This document shows positions 23,079-36,549 of a stretch of DNA of 64,000 nt, in pieces. Position 1 is the stretch's first letter; every line of letters starts with the position of its first letter. A program made the position numbers and the translations under genes. The notes under the pieces are model-generated. The model saw only the letters and a program-made list of their open reading frames with translations, did no database searches and had not been told where the DNA came from. Source of the stretch: Seiridium cupressi (taxonomy: Eukaryota; Ascomycota; Sordariomycetes; Amphisphaeriales; Sporocadaceae); NCBI GenBank assembly GCA_036674765.1, contig JARVKI010000027.1, positions 1 through 64,000 of the forward strand. The letters are read 5' to 3'.

Positions 23079-24695
23079 CTACTCCTTACCGCTATCGCCT
23101 ATAATCAAGGCAACGCTGTCCATACATCCGAAGCCTGCAGCAACACCACCTTCCTCGCTCTGATCACCCTTGGTCCTTAACAGATAGCCAGCCATCTCGT
23201 TGAAACGTATGACCTTGCTCTCTTCGTTTTCCCGCTGGTCCCATAGGCATGTGCCGTAAATACCCAGCTCGCAAATGACACCACCAGTCTCCAACTTGCC
23301 GTTGCGCAGGATTGTATTTCTCACCGGCGGTGGCGTGATGAGTTCCATCAGGATGAACGCACCCCAGTGGTCCTCGGGCTTGGACTTCAGGAAATCCGGA
23401 ATCGAGGACCGGTAAATATTGTTGCCGCCGCCTTCGCGCTGCGGCTTCAGGACGTACTTATTGCATTCTTCGGGGTCTAGCGCAAGCTTGCGGGCCTCCT
23501 GGCCGGCGGGAGAGTTGTCGAGAGGGTAGATATTGGTAAATGTAGCTTCGAGGTCCTTCAGTCCCAGATGCGTGGCGGGCGAAAGGAAGCGGTACAGAAT
23601 CGATGGCTTGGAGGGCTCGGTAGGCGTTGCCAGGACCTGCTGCACTTTCTTGGTACCGGCCACTTGCGTCAGGACCGTGGGACATTTGATGGCGGCGGAG
23701 CGCTCGAGGTGGTATCGGGCCTCCCAAGCGCTGTCGTCAGGATAGTCAGATGGGCCGTAACCGCAGCGCATATAGATCACGGCCACTTCAAAGGTGATAT
23801 GAGGCAGTTGCGGGGGTGTGTACAGAAGTTGCCGCCCTTCTCCCTCTGCGAGCTTTGTATGCTGTAGCACCTCCGAGAAGGGAAGCCGGAAGACGGGAAT
23901 ACTCAGCGGCGGGCCCGAGACCTCATACTCGAGATGCTTCTGATCGAAAATATTGCGCTCGCCGCCCTGGGTGAGGAAGATGACACACTTTTGCTCGCCG
24001 GTTGTGGCCAGGCCATACGAGGTGTATGCCTGGATGATACCATGGGCCAAGCCTTTGGTACTATGGTTATCCGGAAGCCTGGTCTGACCCTTGGAGACTG
24101 GCTTGGAGAGTAGACTGTATTCGGTCCCCGATAGATAGCGGTGCAGCGAGGAGGTCTTCTCCGCGAGACCGCCGAAGGATGAGGCGATGGTGTTGAATTC
24201 CACCTGCTTGATCTGAGGAGCCGAGCCGGAACTGTCTTGGTGTACCATATAGTCTGACCTAAACAACCCAAGTGACAATGGCTGAACATATCCCTCTTTC
24301 TTGACCCTGAGGTGCACTTTCCAAAGGGCCTGAGTGAAGTCATCGCTGTCACCAATCCTGAAGTAGTGGTAAGCCATATATCATGAAGTCAAGGGCGTAG
24401 AGGCATACTCTTTTACAATCTGCGCGAGGAAGTCCTCGTTACGGCTGATCGACGCATACAACTCATTGTATGATTTCTGTACATGAACTCCCTGATCGAA
24501 GCACAATTTGGGAAAGGGGCTGGGGAAGAGAGTCACCGGTACTGCAGTAGCAAGGATGTTTCCAGGGTCTGCTTCGGCTGCGACGACAGTGGGCGGAGGG
24601 CGGACAGCCAGACCATGGGCTATAGACCAGTCTTTCACGATTTCTGTGAGCCTCTCACCTTCGGAGGCGCTGATTTCTGGAGGATAGGTAGCCAT
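23079..24695 (-). CDS. GSH2: Glutathione synthetase
   Basis: Two exons on the minus strand, 24695-24409 and 24357-23079, with a 51-bp intron, give 521 residues. The enzyme joins gamma-glutamylcysteine and glycine using ATP to make glutathione. The family hallmarks are present: RVKKEGYVQPLSLGLFRSDYM, QVEFNTIASSFGGL, the substrate loop FLTQGGERNIFDQ, RCGYGPSDYP, KYVLKPQREGGGNNIY (the ATP-grasp glycine-rich loop), and the C-terminal AGFGCMDSVALI. MATYPPEISASEGERLTEI is the typical fungal N-terminus, so ATG 24695 is used; the open frame upstream starts only from TTG. The downstream product pairs functionally with the S-formylglutathione hydrolase at 11 kb. The gene is convergent with the TPR/J gene. 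Confidence 0.95.
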
Positions 24696-26328
24696 CTTGC
24701 TGGGTATCAATCTCCCTGGGGTGTAATCACTTTTTGACGTTGGAGACAGCTCCGAACCAAAAGATTTCTCCAAATGCTTGGTGCTTTTATGTTATGCAGG
24801 CCCACAGGGACACTTTGGTGTTCTTGGTCGTACAGATTCGGTCAGCTTGGCTAGTAGCACTGGGGATGACCGAGTATGTAGATGTTCCAACTTGATTTTC
24901 TGTCTTAGGTGGTGGAATCCCTTAATGCATGTTGGCCCCACTTGATGGGCATAATTCACGCGATCGCGGAGCTTAGATGGAAGACTCGTCAAGATCGGAA
25001 GCCTTGATTACAAAGCTGGTGTAGAGGATTTTTATTAGGATAATGTGTAGATGTTTTGCAGCGGGGTTGAGAATCAATACAAAGTTCATGAATGGCCCGA
25101 GACAAAGTGAGACCGTAACTCTCGTGGCGATTGCGTCATTCTATTTGATATATGATTGCTGACTTTGATGACAAGTGTGAAAACAAATAGTCAGGCGTTA
25201 TAGGCTCAAGATACGAGAGGGTGCATAAGTTCAGATCCCAAATATTCTACATGAGTTGATTCATAGTGACCATCACAACGTTGTCATAGTAACACGATCA
25301 TGAACTTTTACGGCTTTGAGGTTCGTCTAAAGAAACGTAAAAGTGAATTCCCATTCCGCATAAGATAGAATACCCCGCCCCCACTTGGGCCGTGCTTGCC
25401 TTCACTCGGGAGCCCCTGTAATTAATGAGCTTTTGTCGTGCACTAACGCCACTTCCGCGTCGCGCCCCACAATCTTTCCAAGCTGCTATCGGCGCGTTTG
25501 GTGTCAAGCTTTCGGGTCGCACCCCCACCCACAACAGCACACCCAATTCGCTGACTTGAGGATCAAGAAGCCGGCCCATGTCGACGATGTCAATGTCTGT
25601 CTATTGACATCGCAGTATTGTACGCCCAGTACAAACAAGACCGATTGTTGTTTTTCTATTGTCTGAAGGATGCGCCGAAATTTTCAGGCGACTTCTGCAA
25701 CACTTCTCCAGCGCCGACACCGCGATTGTTCTTGGTTCGTGACTTTTCTTGGTGTTTCGAGCCCTCGACCATTCATTTCGTTTGCGCTCTCGCCGCCACA
25801 CTTCAATCACGACTAGGCCGCACCTTTGTGCTCGATTGTTCGGAAATATAACATTCACTCAGCATTCACCGGCACTCAGGCCGCTTCATGTTCGAGGACG
25901 CCAGGCATTCCTTCTTTTCACTCTTTGCTTAAAGTGGCCACCCGATTCGGCGTACTACTTCTTGCAACCGACTCTCAGCTTGCTGATACGAAAAGCAACC
26001 ACTACACCCAAATCTGGAGAGATTTGCCAAACCCATCCATATCGTCGCAACCGCGTGAAGCTTCCTGAACACTTTGACCGCGGTTGGCATTCTGGAGTAG
26101 GTTGGGTTTCGGCGCAGTGAACAGCTGATTGAGTCCTTGAAACCAAGGTTTTGGTCCCAAGGTAAGTGCGATACTCCCCGCGGTTGCACCCACCGGCGGG
26201 CACACAAGTCGCTCCTGCATTCCGTTTACTCGACGTCAATTTGCTAGGTACCTGACTAGTATTACAGATTTCGAGAGTTACAGCCCTTTTGCGACCACCG
26301 ACGATGCGAACGATTTTGTGGCGACAAG
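24696..26328. promoter_or_regulatory. Divergent intergenic region of GSH2 and the SNF2 gene, with probable 5' UTR intron
   Basis: About 1.6 kb, AT-rich on the left. Near the right end a GTAAGT donor (about 26162) and acceptors at TTTGCTAG (26242-26249) or TATTACAG (about 26274) suggest a 5' UTR intron of the SNF2 gene, since no coding frame crosses it. Short frames in the region lack motifs. Confidence 0.45.
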
Positions 26329-29300
26329 ATGGAAGACGCATCTGATCCTTGGGACTGGGACACCGCCAGGGTGGTACGGGAGTTTTGTACAGACGAGAGG
26401 TCATGGACTCCATCGACAGATCCACCGAAGCTACCCAACCTTGCGCGGCTCAAGGAAAGCTTGCAAGAGAATGAGGTCGACGGAGAGAGCCTTCTGGGTT
26501 TGGCATCCGAAGCCGCTGATTTCTATTCCGACCTTGGCATTAAAGCCATCAAGCACAAGGAAACAATAAGGAATGCCATCATCCAGCTCCGCCGCCGCAG
26601 TCGCAAATACAAGATCTGGAATATTCGAAGAAAGGAAGAAGACGACGACGAAGATGAGGATTATCATGACATTGCTGAAATTATGCGGCTTGACCAAGCC
26701 AGCAGAAAGAGAAAGCTGGAAGAAGAACGCAAAGACGACAGTGGTGAATCTGCCTACAACACTCCTCAAGCAGTCTTTTCCGAGCCTTCCACCCCTGCTG
26801 CATCTATACAAGATGTCACGCCTCCAGTGTCTACTCCGATGGCAGAGCAGACGACAACAGTCGAGCCTGTCGATATTGCCACAACAACAGAAGAGGAGCC
26901 TGCTCGCAAAAAGCGAAGAATTGCTCCGATCACGCTTTCCGCTGGCGTGAATCGCGATGCTCTTCGGAACTTGCCTCAAGGCAATCTGGTGTCTGAACTA
27001 GAGCCGGAGGGAACAAGCGACGGGCTTTCCGGGGCTTATCTTGGCCCAGACGTTCTGAACAGAGCAGACATAATCGATTTCCATTTCTCCGCGAAGCCTC
27101 TCGCCACAGAAGACTTGGAGTTGGAGTTCCACCAAGATTCCTGCCCGATCGGACTACGACGACAGCGCGCTCGCCTACTGAAGCGCCATTTTGTCAAGCG
27201 TAGACATGTCTTCAGACCTGCAAAGCCAGATATGATTCCTGGCGGAGACGACCCCGAACATTACGAGGTACTGCCCGCTTATGGAGAGTCTGATGACGAG
27301 TACGACTCGGACACATGGAGAGAAATCCAGGAGGAAGAGGAAGAGCGCAAGGTCCTTCAAGAAAAGCCTCGCACCGATCTTTCAGCCGAGGAAAAGAACG
27401 CGATGGTCGACCGGATCATCACAGAAAAGATTGCCGCTTGGCAGAAGGACAAACTCCCCGCTCTCGAACATAAGGCCAATCGGACTTGGAATAAGGCGCG
27501 CGGACAAGGGCTCAGGCGAGCTATTGATCGGGAGAATCGCCTCATCTCACACTATCAGGATCGACTGGGCAATTATAGAAGCAAGATTGTCAATCAGCAA
27601 TGGTCAAACGAGGCAGATATGAGAAAGGTCGAAGGCGTCCTGGACCAGACTATTGCCGACCTGCAACAGTCCATCTGGGTGATCAATCTTTTGAAGTCCC
27701 CAGTTGAGCCCCAGAAGCTTCCAAGAAAACCGGGGAAGTCCCAGCCCAAAGCTGGACGAGAAAGGCTGATTTCTGCGTCCGATGAAGAGATCTTGACAAG
27801 CGAATCCGAAAGTGACGACATTCCACTTCGAAGCTTTATCGTTGAGGATGAACCCGAGCTCCGCGACGAAATGATGTTTGACGCTGAGGATGCTGAACCT
27901 GTGCAGAGAACCACAGAAGCCGAGGATGAGGATGAGACTCCCAAGCTTGCCACAGCTGATACTCAAGGTTCGGAGGATGTGTTGATGGCCAATGGAGACA
28001 GAACATCGGAGGAGACCGCTTCTGCCCAGTCTGCAGAATCTGCCAAACGTCAACTCGATGCTCTAGATCGTCATGATTCCGATAAGAGCATTGCGACCAA
28101 CCGCCAAACGGCCAATGTGCGTGAGGCCAACGATGCTGGTGCAGTTGACCAGGTGGAGACTCTCGATCTCACTCTACCCAAGACACCAATCAAGGTCGAG
28201 CGGTCGTCAACCCCAATGTCCCGAGTCCGTTCATATGGTGCCAAAGGCAAGGAAATCATTGACCTTGTGACTCCCAAAAAGGCGCACAAGCCCAGCTTAC
28301 GTCTTTCATTTTCAGGACAAAAATTATTACAGCCGGCGCCCTCGCAAAAGTCCCTTGGGAACGGAGCGGCCACGGCTGATATGATCAATAATCTTGATGA
28401 GACGATTCGGTCTGCTGTTTTAAGCATGTCACAGTGGGATGAAGGTGATCTCTGGAAGGGCTTCGTTCTTCCCGCTCTTCGAGCAAATTGTCTGCCAAAA
28501 CTTCCTCTCAAGTCTAAGGCTGAAGAGGATACGTTCTATGCGCTTCACTTTGCTCGCTTATTTGACGTATTCTTGGGAAGAAACCCACAATACATTAGAG
28601 CATGGTTTGCTTCAGGATACAACAGGTTTGAACTCGAAGACAAAGCAGAACACCTCTCGAGCTTCGTCTACTTTTTGCGGGATCAGTCCTTGTACTACAA
28701 GTTTGAATCGATTCCCAACCAGCCGTCCACTCCATCTTTGTCGGCTGAGCGGGAACCGTCAACCAAAGTTTCTGATGGCATCGAGTCAGACGTCGAGAGC
28801 ATAGACGACCTGATGGATGATCGCGATTCATCTTCAAATAATGGGAAGCGGAAGCCTGGCATTAAGCGTGACCAGGCCGCGATAAACCTTCGAGAGAGTG
28901 ACGTGCGAAGAGTTCAAGAACAAGCTGAACGTACGAAAGCACTTCGTGCTAAGCTAAATCTCTTGTATGATACGACCGCAAGCCAGAATATGCGGCTAAT
29001 CATCAACGAGTCAAAACAAGATGATGAAGGGTTCATATATGTGCCAGACAATATTGCTAGACACATCAAGGATCACCAGATTTCTGGTGTGCGGTTTATG
29101 TGGAACCAGATCGTCATGGATGCACAGGTCCGACAAGGCTGCCTCCTTGCCCATACGATGGGCCTGGGGAAGACCATGCAAATTATCACTCTGCTCATGA
29201 CAATTGCCGACTGTGCCGCATCCGACGACCCTTCAATCTCTGCACAGATCCCTGATGATCTGAAGCAGTCCATGACCCTCATTCTCGCACCTTCTGGTCT

Positions 29301-32075
29301 TGTCAACAATTGGTTGGACGAGTTCCTGATCTGGACGCATGGCGCTCCGCATCATCTGGGGGAGATATTCAAGATCGACTCCACTTATAAGGACCACGAG
29401 CGGGATGACATCCTTGACAGCTGGACCACAGTAGGTGGTGTTTTGCTTATAGGTTACGACTTGTTCAGAAACATGGTGGGCAAATCGACAGGGGCAAGAG
29501 ACAAGCTCCTCCAGACACCCAGTCTCATTATCGCAGATGAAGCCCACCAGCTGAAAAACCCCAAGTCCAAGATCCACCAGTATACAGGAGAGTTCAGATC
29601 ACACATCCGCATCGCATTGACTGGATCACCACTGGCAAACAACGTTCAAGAGTACTATGCCATGATCAACTGGATTGCGACCAACTACCTCGGTAACTCC
29701 ACAGAATTCAGACAAGTATTCGCCATTCCTATCGAGGCAGGCCTCTCTATGGACAGCACGCGCGCATCCCGCAGAAAAGCCTTAGTAAAGTTACGGTCGC
29801 TCAAGGAGACAGTAGCACCCAAAGTACATCGCAGGTCCATTCTTGCGCTCAAGGACGAGCTTCCGCAGAAAACTGAATTCGTGATTTCAGTCCCTTTAAC
29901 TGATTTGCAATACAAGGCGTACATGTTGTTTATGAACTTTCAACAAGGCGAGAGTGAGACGGCACGACTGTTTGCTACCCTGAGTATGCTCGCCTTGCTT
30001 TGCAATCACCCTGCATGCTTCCGCGACCGGTTGCTGAAGCAGGATAAGGGAGGAAAAGCTCAAGACGACGGGACCAAAGATGCGGTGTTGAATAAAAGGC
30101 TTATCAGCCAAGAGCTTACTTTGATACCCAAGAATGCTATGGAGTCTGATATGGAGACGCTTTCTTGGAAAATCCCTCTCTTCAACAAGATCCTCGACGA
30201 AAGCATCAGAGTAGGGGACAAAGTACTCATCTTTTCTCAATCGATACCTACTCTCGACTACCTCCAAAGTGTCCTTAACCGAAAAAAACGTCAATACATT
30301 CGACTCGACGGCTCTACCCAAATCAGCAAACGGCAAGAGATGGTGAAGGATTTCAACAAGAACTCATGTGATGTCTTCCTTCTCTCCACAACTGCCGGTG
30401 GATATGGTCTTAACATCACGGGGGCTAACCGTGTGATCATTTTCGATTTCAAGTTCAATCCCCAGCATGAGCAGCAAGCTGTGGGCCGAGCATATCGTTT
30501 GGGACAAACAAAGCCCGTTTTCGTGTATCGCTTCATCTGCGGCGGGACGTTTGAGGAGAAGCTGCAAAGCAAAGGCGTTTTCAAATTGCAACTTGCCTCA
30601 CGAGTCGTCGACAAGAAGAATCCCACCCCGAAGGCACCACGGTTCGAAGAGATGTTTAAAAGACCTGTTGAGCCTAAACAGGATGAACTTTCTGGGTTCG
30701 AGGGTAAAGATGAAGTTCTTGATGCTGTCCTAAGCTCTGATCTCCGTCAAGGCATTCGTTCCATCGTCATGGCAGACACGTTCGAGGAGGAAAATCTCGA
30801 AGACGAAAAATTAACAAATGAAGAGGAACAAGAAGCGAAACAACTCACCCAAATGCACCAGGCCCGTCTTACTGGGATGCCTCCTGTGTTGCCGCTGCCC
30901 CAAGTGGAAAGTAGTCATCGATCACCACCAACCGCGTCATCGTCGACAGACCCATCTACGATGTCAAACGGAGTGCAGGGCTATCTTGGGCATGACCCTT
31001 CTCTCGAAAGTGCTTTGCCGAGCACTACGCCCGTACCCGTTCTGGCAAAGAACCTCAACGGGGAACCTCATCCCGCGTTTCAATCTGGTACAGTAGAACC
31101 TGTGTTGGGCCCTACAACTCAGGTCCGAGTTGCTCCAGTATCAGGAACAAAGACAATGTCGCCGTCGGAATTGAATTTTTGGGACAATCCCAACGTTCTT
31201 AAGGGGGAGCTTGGTAGATTATTCACAATTGGTGAAACTGACACAACAAAGAAGGAGCAGAAAAGGGAGGCAGCACAACAGATCGCAAACGCTTTCCATG
31301 AGCAGGCAGGCCAACGAGATCGTCAGGAATTGGCATATGCAAAGTCCGCACTTACGGAAGTAGCAGGCAAATCCCAACAATTTATCGAAGCCATCCTGAC
31401 TCAAAAATATAATCCCGGACAGCTAGCTTCGCTGAGTGCCAGCGACATTCGCCAACTCGCAGCCGGAGAACATGCCGATGAAGTTGGCGAAACGCCGAAC
31501 ACTCATGATGCCGGGAGGTCTCCCGTTCAGTCTGGTGAGCAACTTGGCGCTCAGCCCGTACAGTTTCACGCATATCGACCGTCTGCGATGCAGCCTGAAG
31601 CTTTGCCCCAGCGTCAACTTGAAGTAGGTGCTACGGGCAATTATCCCAAGTGCCGCCTCTTTTTCACATGAGACGCCGCAACACACATTATACGCAGACA
31701 CATCTCCACGATCCAGGAAGGAAAATGGCTAACATTCTACCGAAGCAGGATAGGAGTGGACAGACTACACCTACGCGTAACGGGTCAAGTACAACCCCTG
31801 TGCAACGAAAGTCACACAAAGATGGCGACCAGGCCGTCTTACAGGAGTTGAATGCCCAGAGAGAAGCTAGATCTCAGGGCCACAAGCTGCCAGGCTGGGC
31901 TCTAAAGGCGGTGGCCGACCAAGTCCGATCTCCTCATTCATCTTCAGCCTCACCAGTACCCGCAGCTGTGCGCCCGGCTGCACCTGGAGTGTCGCCTGCG
32001 GCGTCAATTACTGCTGCACCGACGACTTCGCCAGCAGCTGCGCCCGTGAGGCGTGCGAAGAACCCTTTCCTTTAG
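26329..32075 (+). CDS. SNF2-family ATP-dependent chromatin remodeller (ATRX/ARIP4-like)
   Basis: A 5,295-nt exon (26329-31623) joined to a second (31698-32075) over a 74-bp intron gives 1,890 residues. The N-terminal 900 residues are charged, with a small helical start (MEDASDPWDWDTARVVREFC). A helicase core follows: Walker A in LLAHTMGLGKTMQ (about residue 942), DEAH box in IIADEAHQLKNPKSK (about 1069), TGSPLANN, and the C-terminal lobe with FSQSIPTLDYLQ, STTAGGYGLNITGANRV and QAVGRAYRLGQ (about 1382). The wording of the motifs is nearest to the Rad54/ATRX/ARIP4 group rather than Snf2 or Iswi. The second exon is chosen because the first frame stops soon after (CRLFFT) while the spliced frame adds a Pro/Ala-rich tail ending AKNPFL. 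It should move or evict nucleosomes; the target is unknown. Confidence 0.88.
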
Positions 32076-32900
32076 ATTATTTCGTCTGGTCTTGGAGTTC
32101 GTCCCATTTCCCGGTGGGTTACGAGCGTCATGTCATTGGACGGTGAACGATTTGTTTCCGGCCGGGATTTCGCGCACATATTTCCTGTGGCCGCATCTTT
32201 CTGGCGTCTGGCGGTGGTCATATAGAGCGCCCTTTCACATTAAGAGATACCCATGCTTGTACTGATGATTTGTATGGCATTTGCCTGTTAATTTGCAAGG
32301 GAGCACCGGGGTCATGCACATGACTTGGACGTGGCCGAGAACTGGCCGACGGGGAGACAAGTGATGCGGTGGAGAGTCCAGCGAATGGGGGATGCACATG
32401 AAGTCAATGGTTCCTTGACACATAATACAGCGAGATGGGTTGCTGCTACGCAGGGCAGTATATACTAGTGATGGCATCTACGTGGCTAGTCGAGGACGAT
32501 CACAGCGAGCAATGAAGATTTGATTGGACAAGAGAAGTAACTGCTGGAAAGATCATGGGACGCTTCAGCCGTGACATGTCGCCGATTTGTTTCTAGATAC
32601 TCGGTAATCTGAAGTGCGAAGTCGCCAGTAAGATCAGGGTGGCTTGTAAATCGCACGCGTGATATCGTATTATTTAGTGCTCGTGACCTTGGTAAGATAC
32701 ATGTACCTATGCAATGCAATGTCCAATTCCTATGTAGGCGACTGCAGTACCCCGGATTATTACGTCACGCTAGCGTGGCACAAGGTGGTGGGACCCTTAA
32801 GCGAGCCTTGAGCTGGTGATGGTTGACAAAGACAACCTCGTCCTTATCGAGGACAGTCCCGTGAGACTCGTTCTCTCTACTTCGCAAAGAAACCAGAGCC
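32076..32900. other. Intergenic / promoter of alkaline phosphatase
   Basis: About 0.8 kb without a supported gene. An upstream ATG at 32819 opens a frame that overlaps the proposed alkaline phosphatase start out of phase, a possible upstream ORF if transcription begins before it. CACGTG-like phosphate-response sites: one CACGTG occurs inside intron 1 (about 33015-33020). Confidence 0.5.
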
Positions 32901-34880
32901 ATGGTAAGTCCAAAAAACGATCCAACCTGTGTGTATGATCCAAGGCCTCTTGGAACGTGTCATCGAGACACTCCGTGCCCTCGGAGCATCTCCCAGCTTC
33001 CCCATCACTTTGACCACGTGAGCACCTCATGGCCGCCATAGAGCTGACTCACATAATGCATAGCCCTCACAAACGACTCCTCTGTTGGCCGACGACGGAC
33101 GCCATGGGCGCCGCCGGTCGTCTGTCGACTCAGCCATGACCGATTCCGAAGACGATGCTCTCCGCGGCGAGGCGCCTTCAACACACCACGGCCGATCGTG
33201 GCACCTCCGACTCCGCGAAACCCTCATCTTCATCTGGGCTCTGCTAGCAACAACGGGTGTGCTCATATTGGCAGTATGGATGTCACACAATTCGCAGACG
33301 CAGTTCTCGAAACCCAGCGGGAAGCGGAACCTTGTCTTCATGGTGTCGGATGGCATGGGCCCAGCATCACTGTCCCTTACACGCTCGTTCCGGCAACATG
33401 TGGAAGGGCTGGAGTTTGGGGATACCTTGACCCTTGACAAGCACTTCTGGGGCAGTAGCCGGACCCGGGGCTCCTCATCCTTGATCACCGATTCTGCGGC
33501 CGGAGCGACAGCCTTCAGCTGTGGACACAAGAGTTACAACGGTGCGATCTCAATGCTTCCGGACCAGACGCCTTGCGGCACCGTTCTGGAAGCTGCCAAA
33601 AGAGCGGGGTTCATGACTGGTCTTGTTGTCACAACTGATATCACTGATGCGACACCCGCTTGTTTTGCCAGCCACGTTGACGTGCGCGAGCAGAATGACG
33701 ACATTGCACTGCAGGAAGTTGGCGAGGGTCCTCTCGGCAGAGTAGTAGACCTTATGTTTGGAGGTGGAAGATGCCACTTCTTGCCCAACGGCACGCAAGG
33801 AAGCTGCAGGGCTGATGATCTCGACGTGGTGGGTATCGCCAAGGAAAAACACGGGTTTACATATGTCGACGACCGCGCTGGGTTTGACGAATTTTGGGAG
33901 GGTAAGAAGGAGGTTCCTCTGCCGATTCTGGGACTTTTCGCACCTACCGATATCCCCTTCGAGGTCGACCGCCGCAGTATGAATGAGATATACCCCAGCT
34001 TGAGCGAGATGGCAAAGACCGCAATCAGGGCGTTGGAGAAGGCTACAGCGGACAGCGATAAGGGCTTCTTCCTTATGATCGAAGGCAGCAGAATTGATCA
34101 CGCAGGTCACATCAACGATCCTGCAGCTCAGGTGCGAGAAGTCCTCGAGTACGACAATACATTCAAGTATGTCTCGGAATTCCTCCAGGATAGCAAGACC
34201 CCTGGTGTTTTGGTAGCAACAAGTGACCATGAGACCGGCGGACTCTCCGTTGCAAGACGTACGTGACTCTTCAGGCTCTACTTTGTTTCCCAGACTAATA
34301 CAACCTAACAGAAAACTTTATCGACTACCCAGAATACCTGTGGTATCCTGCTGTCCTGGCTAACGCGTCTTACTCTTCTTTGTATCTGGCACACAAGCTC
34401 CATCAACATCTGGCTGAAGGTAAAGAAGAGTCGGGACAAGATCTGCAAACTTATATCAAAGAAAAGCTCGTCGTTCCCGGGCTTGGAATTCTCGATGCCA
34501 CAGATGAGGAGCTTGCCAAAATAGCCAAGTTCCCCATCCTCGCACAACCCTACTTCGCCGATATGATTAGCAGACGTGCCCAAATCGGTTGGAGCTCTCA
34601 CGGCCACTCAGCTGTCGACGTCAATATCTACAGCTCAGGCGGTCCTGGAACCGACGCTATTAGAGGCAATGTCGAGAATACAGAAGTTGGAAAGTTCTTG
34701 CGAGACTACATCGACGTAGACGTTGAAGAAATAACAGAGGAGCTGCAAAAGAAGATGAATCGAAGGCCCAAGTCAGCTGCTGCTATCGCTGCAGAGACTG
34801 AGCCTGCAGAGCAGGATCACTGGGCTGTACATGAAGACACCGAGCGACAGCTAGAAGAAGATGGTGTTGAGTCATTTTAG
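32901..34880 (+). CDS. PHO8: Vacuolar-type alkaline phosphatase (type II membrane protein)
   Basis: Proposed exons are 32901-32903 (ATG only), 33064-34258 and 34312-34880, giving 588 residues. No ATG precedes the conserved PLLADDGRHGRRRSSVDS start inside exon 2; the ATG before a GTAAGT at 32904 splices in frame through a 160-bp intron with CTGAC and CATAG. A single membrane anchor covers about residues 55-74 (LIFIWALLATTGVLILAVWM). The lumenal enzyme has Asp97 in FMVSDGMGPAS, nucleophile Ser145 in ITDSAAGATAFS, metal ligands in IEGSRIDHAGH, ATSDHETGG and the late GWSSHGHSAVDV. It is expected to act in the vacuole lumen on phosphoesters. If intron 1 is retained the ATG reads a short unrelated peptide. 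Confidence 0.9.
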
Positions 34881-36549
34881 AAGCTGGTTTCCATCTCATA
34901 TTGTTTTACTAGTGCATCGTGTTTTGGGGCTTTGGGTTTTCCAGTCGGTCTTAATGGACAAGCACATGGGGTCACAGTAGTTTGCAAATTGGTTTTCTTT
35001 GGGACGCATCATCAACCATAATCATTCTGCGGATAAGATACCCAATGTGCAGCAAGGTTTGAAGCAGCGAGTTGGACAAGTGGAACTCGATTCAGGAGTG
35101 CTCAAGTTGTGTCAGTCTTGCTTTAGATTCTGTTTGCATTGAAGCAATCTTTACGCTACCCGCCTTCAGTGAGTTTCTAGAAGGACAATCAAGAATTTTC
35201 AGCTCAGAGAGATTCAGGGCGATTGCATCATATTGGCAGTGAAACGAGTAATACAAGATCCATCGGGCGCGGTATGAAGCTGTGGATGGATTTTCACATT
35301 GCCTTGAAGGGACCTTAACTTATCAACGATTGTTTACAGCCTCGATCATGACATACCTCGCGGGGCCCGACCTGGTTTGCATTATTTTGATCTATTGATG
35401 TTGTATACATGCACTTTAATTCTTGCCACTTGGACAGATGACAGCTGCGGGTTCAGAAATGGAGCTTATAGCCTTACATGGAAAGCCGTGGAACGCCATA
35501 CCTCTCAATGTATGAAGGCGTTGCTATAAATTATACAAGTAGAATTACCATGTTTGTTAGACTCCCTTCCTTCACAAAGTTTCTAGCCATGGTTTGGCTT
35601 CCTACCTAGGCCCTAATTCGGTTGATGCTTGTTGATTGTCCCTTATCTCGGAGGAAACAGAAACATGAAGGTGCTGAAAAGGATGCACTGCTGGGCTCTT
35701 GCGTACATAGGAATGGGTGACTCTAGAGTGTGTGACAGACTACTCATTCCTTTGATCTTTTTCTTACCTATGCCACTGCGATCGGTTGTTCGATTCACGA
35801 TTACTCTCTTCTCTAGACACCACGCTGCTGCGGTATCTGTCTCCCAGTCTGATGGTTTATGGATGATGTGACATAGACACCATCGTGTGGTAAGACCAGA
35901 AGACCCCCGACATCTTTATTGTCTACACTTCCTTGGGATCCTTTCGAGTAGATATTAGGAGTAGTTGGGATTTCTTGTATAACTGTTCATCACTCTCTGA
36001 CCAGTGGCATCTAGCTGATCGAGCATAGGAAGAAGATATTAGCCTCTTCTCAACTAAGCCGGTGTCTTCATGCAGATATCTCCTTGAAGCACACCTATAG
36101 CCCGTCGTTGTTGACGAGGCTCAGTTATCGGATGAAACAAATTTTCTCTCGTCTTTGGAAGAGCTCTTGAGGACGCAGTTGGTGTGGCATTGTCATTTTT
36201 GAAGTTCATGTTCTGTTGATTCACAAACTGCCATCTTCGACACGTCAACTTCGCAGGTTGGCGTATAAGTCCTTGGAATTTCAAAAAAGCCGCCAGACCA
36301 CATCGCAACCTTCAACCCACATCAGATGTTTTGAGCCCAAGACTTCTTTCTCCTGTGATTGGCTTGGGATATACCAAGGAGGACATGGGAAGCAACCAAA
36401 CACCGTGAATAACTGTCATCAGGAGAATTCGCAAGTGTCTGTTATCTATATGAGAAGGGACTAACCCATGACTTTTGATATCCATACGCAGCAAAATCCA
36501 CGACGAAAACACCACAGAGAATATATCAAGCACACAAACACCAGCAAAA
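34881..36549. other. Intergenic, no gene seen
   Basis: About 1.7 kb, AT-leaning. A short frame at 35629-35871 has no motif. Nothing else supported. Confidence 0.6.
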
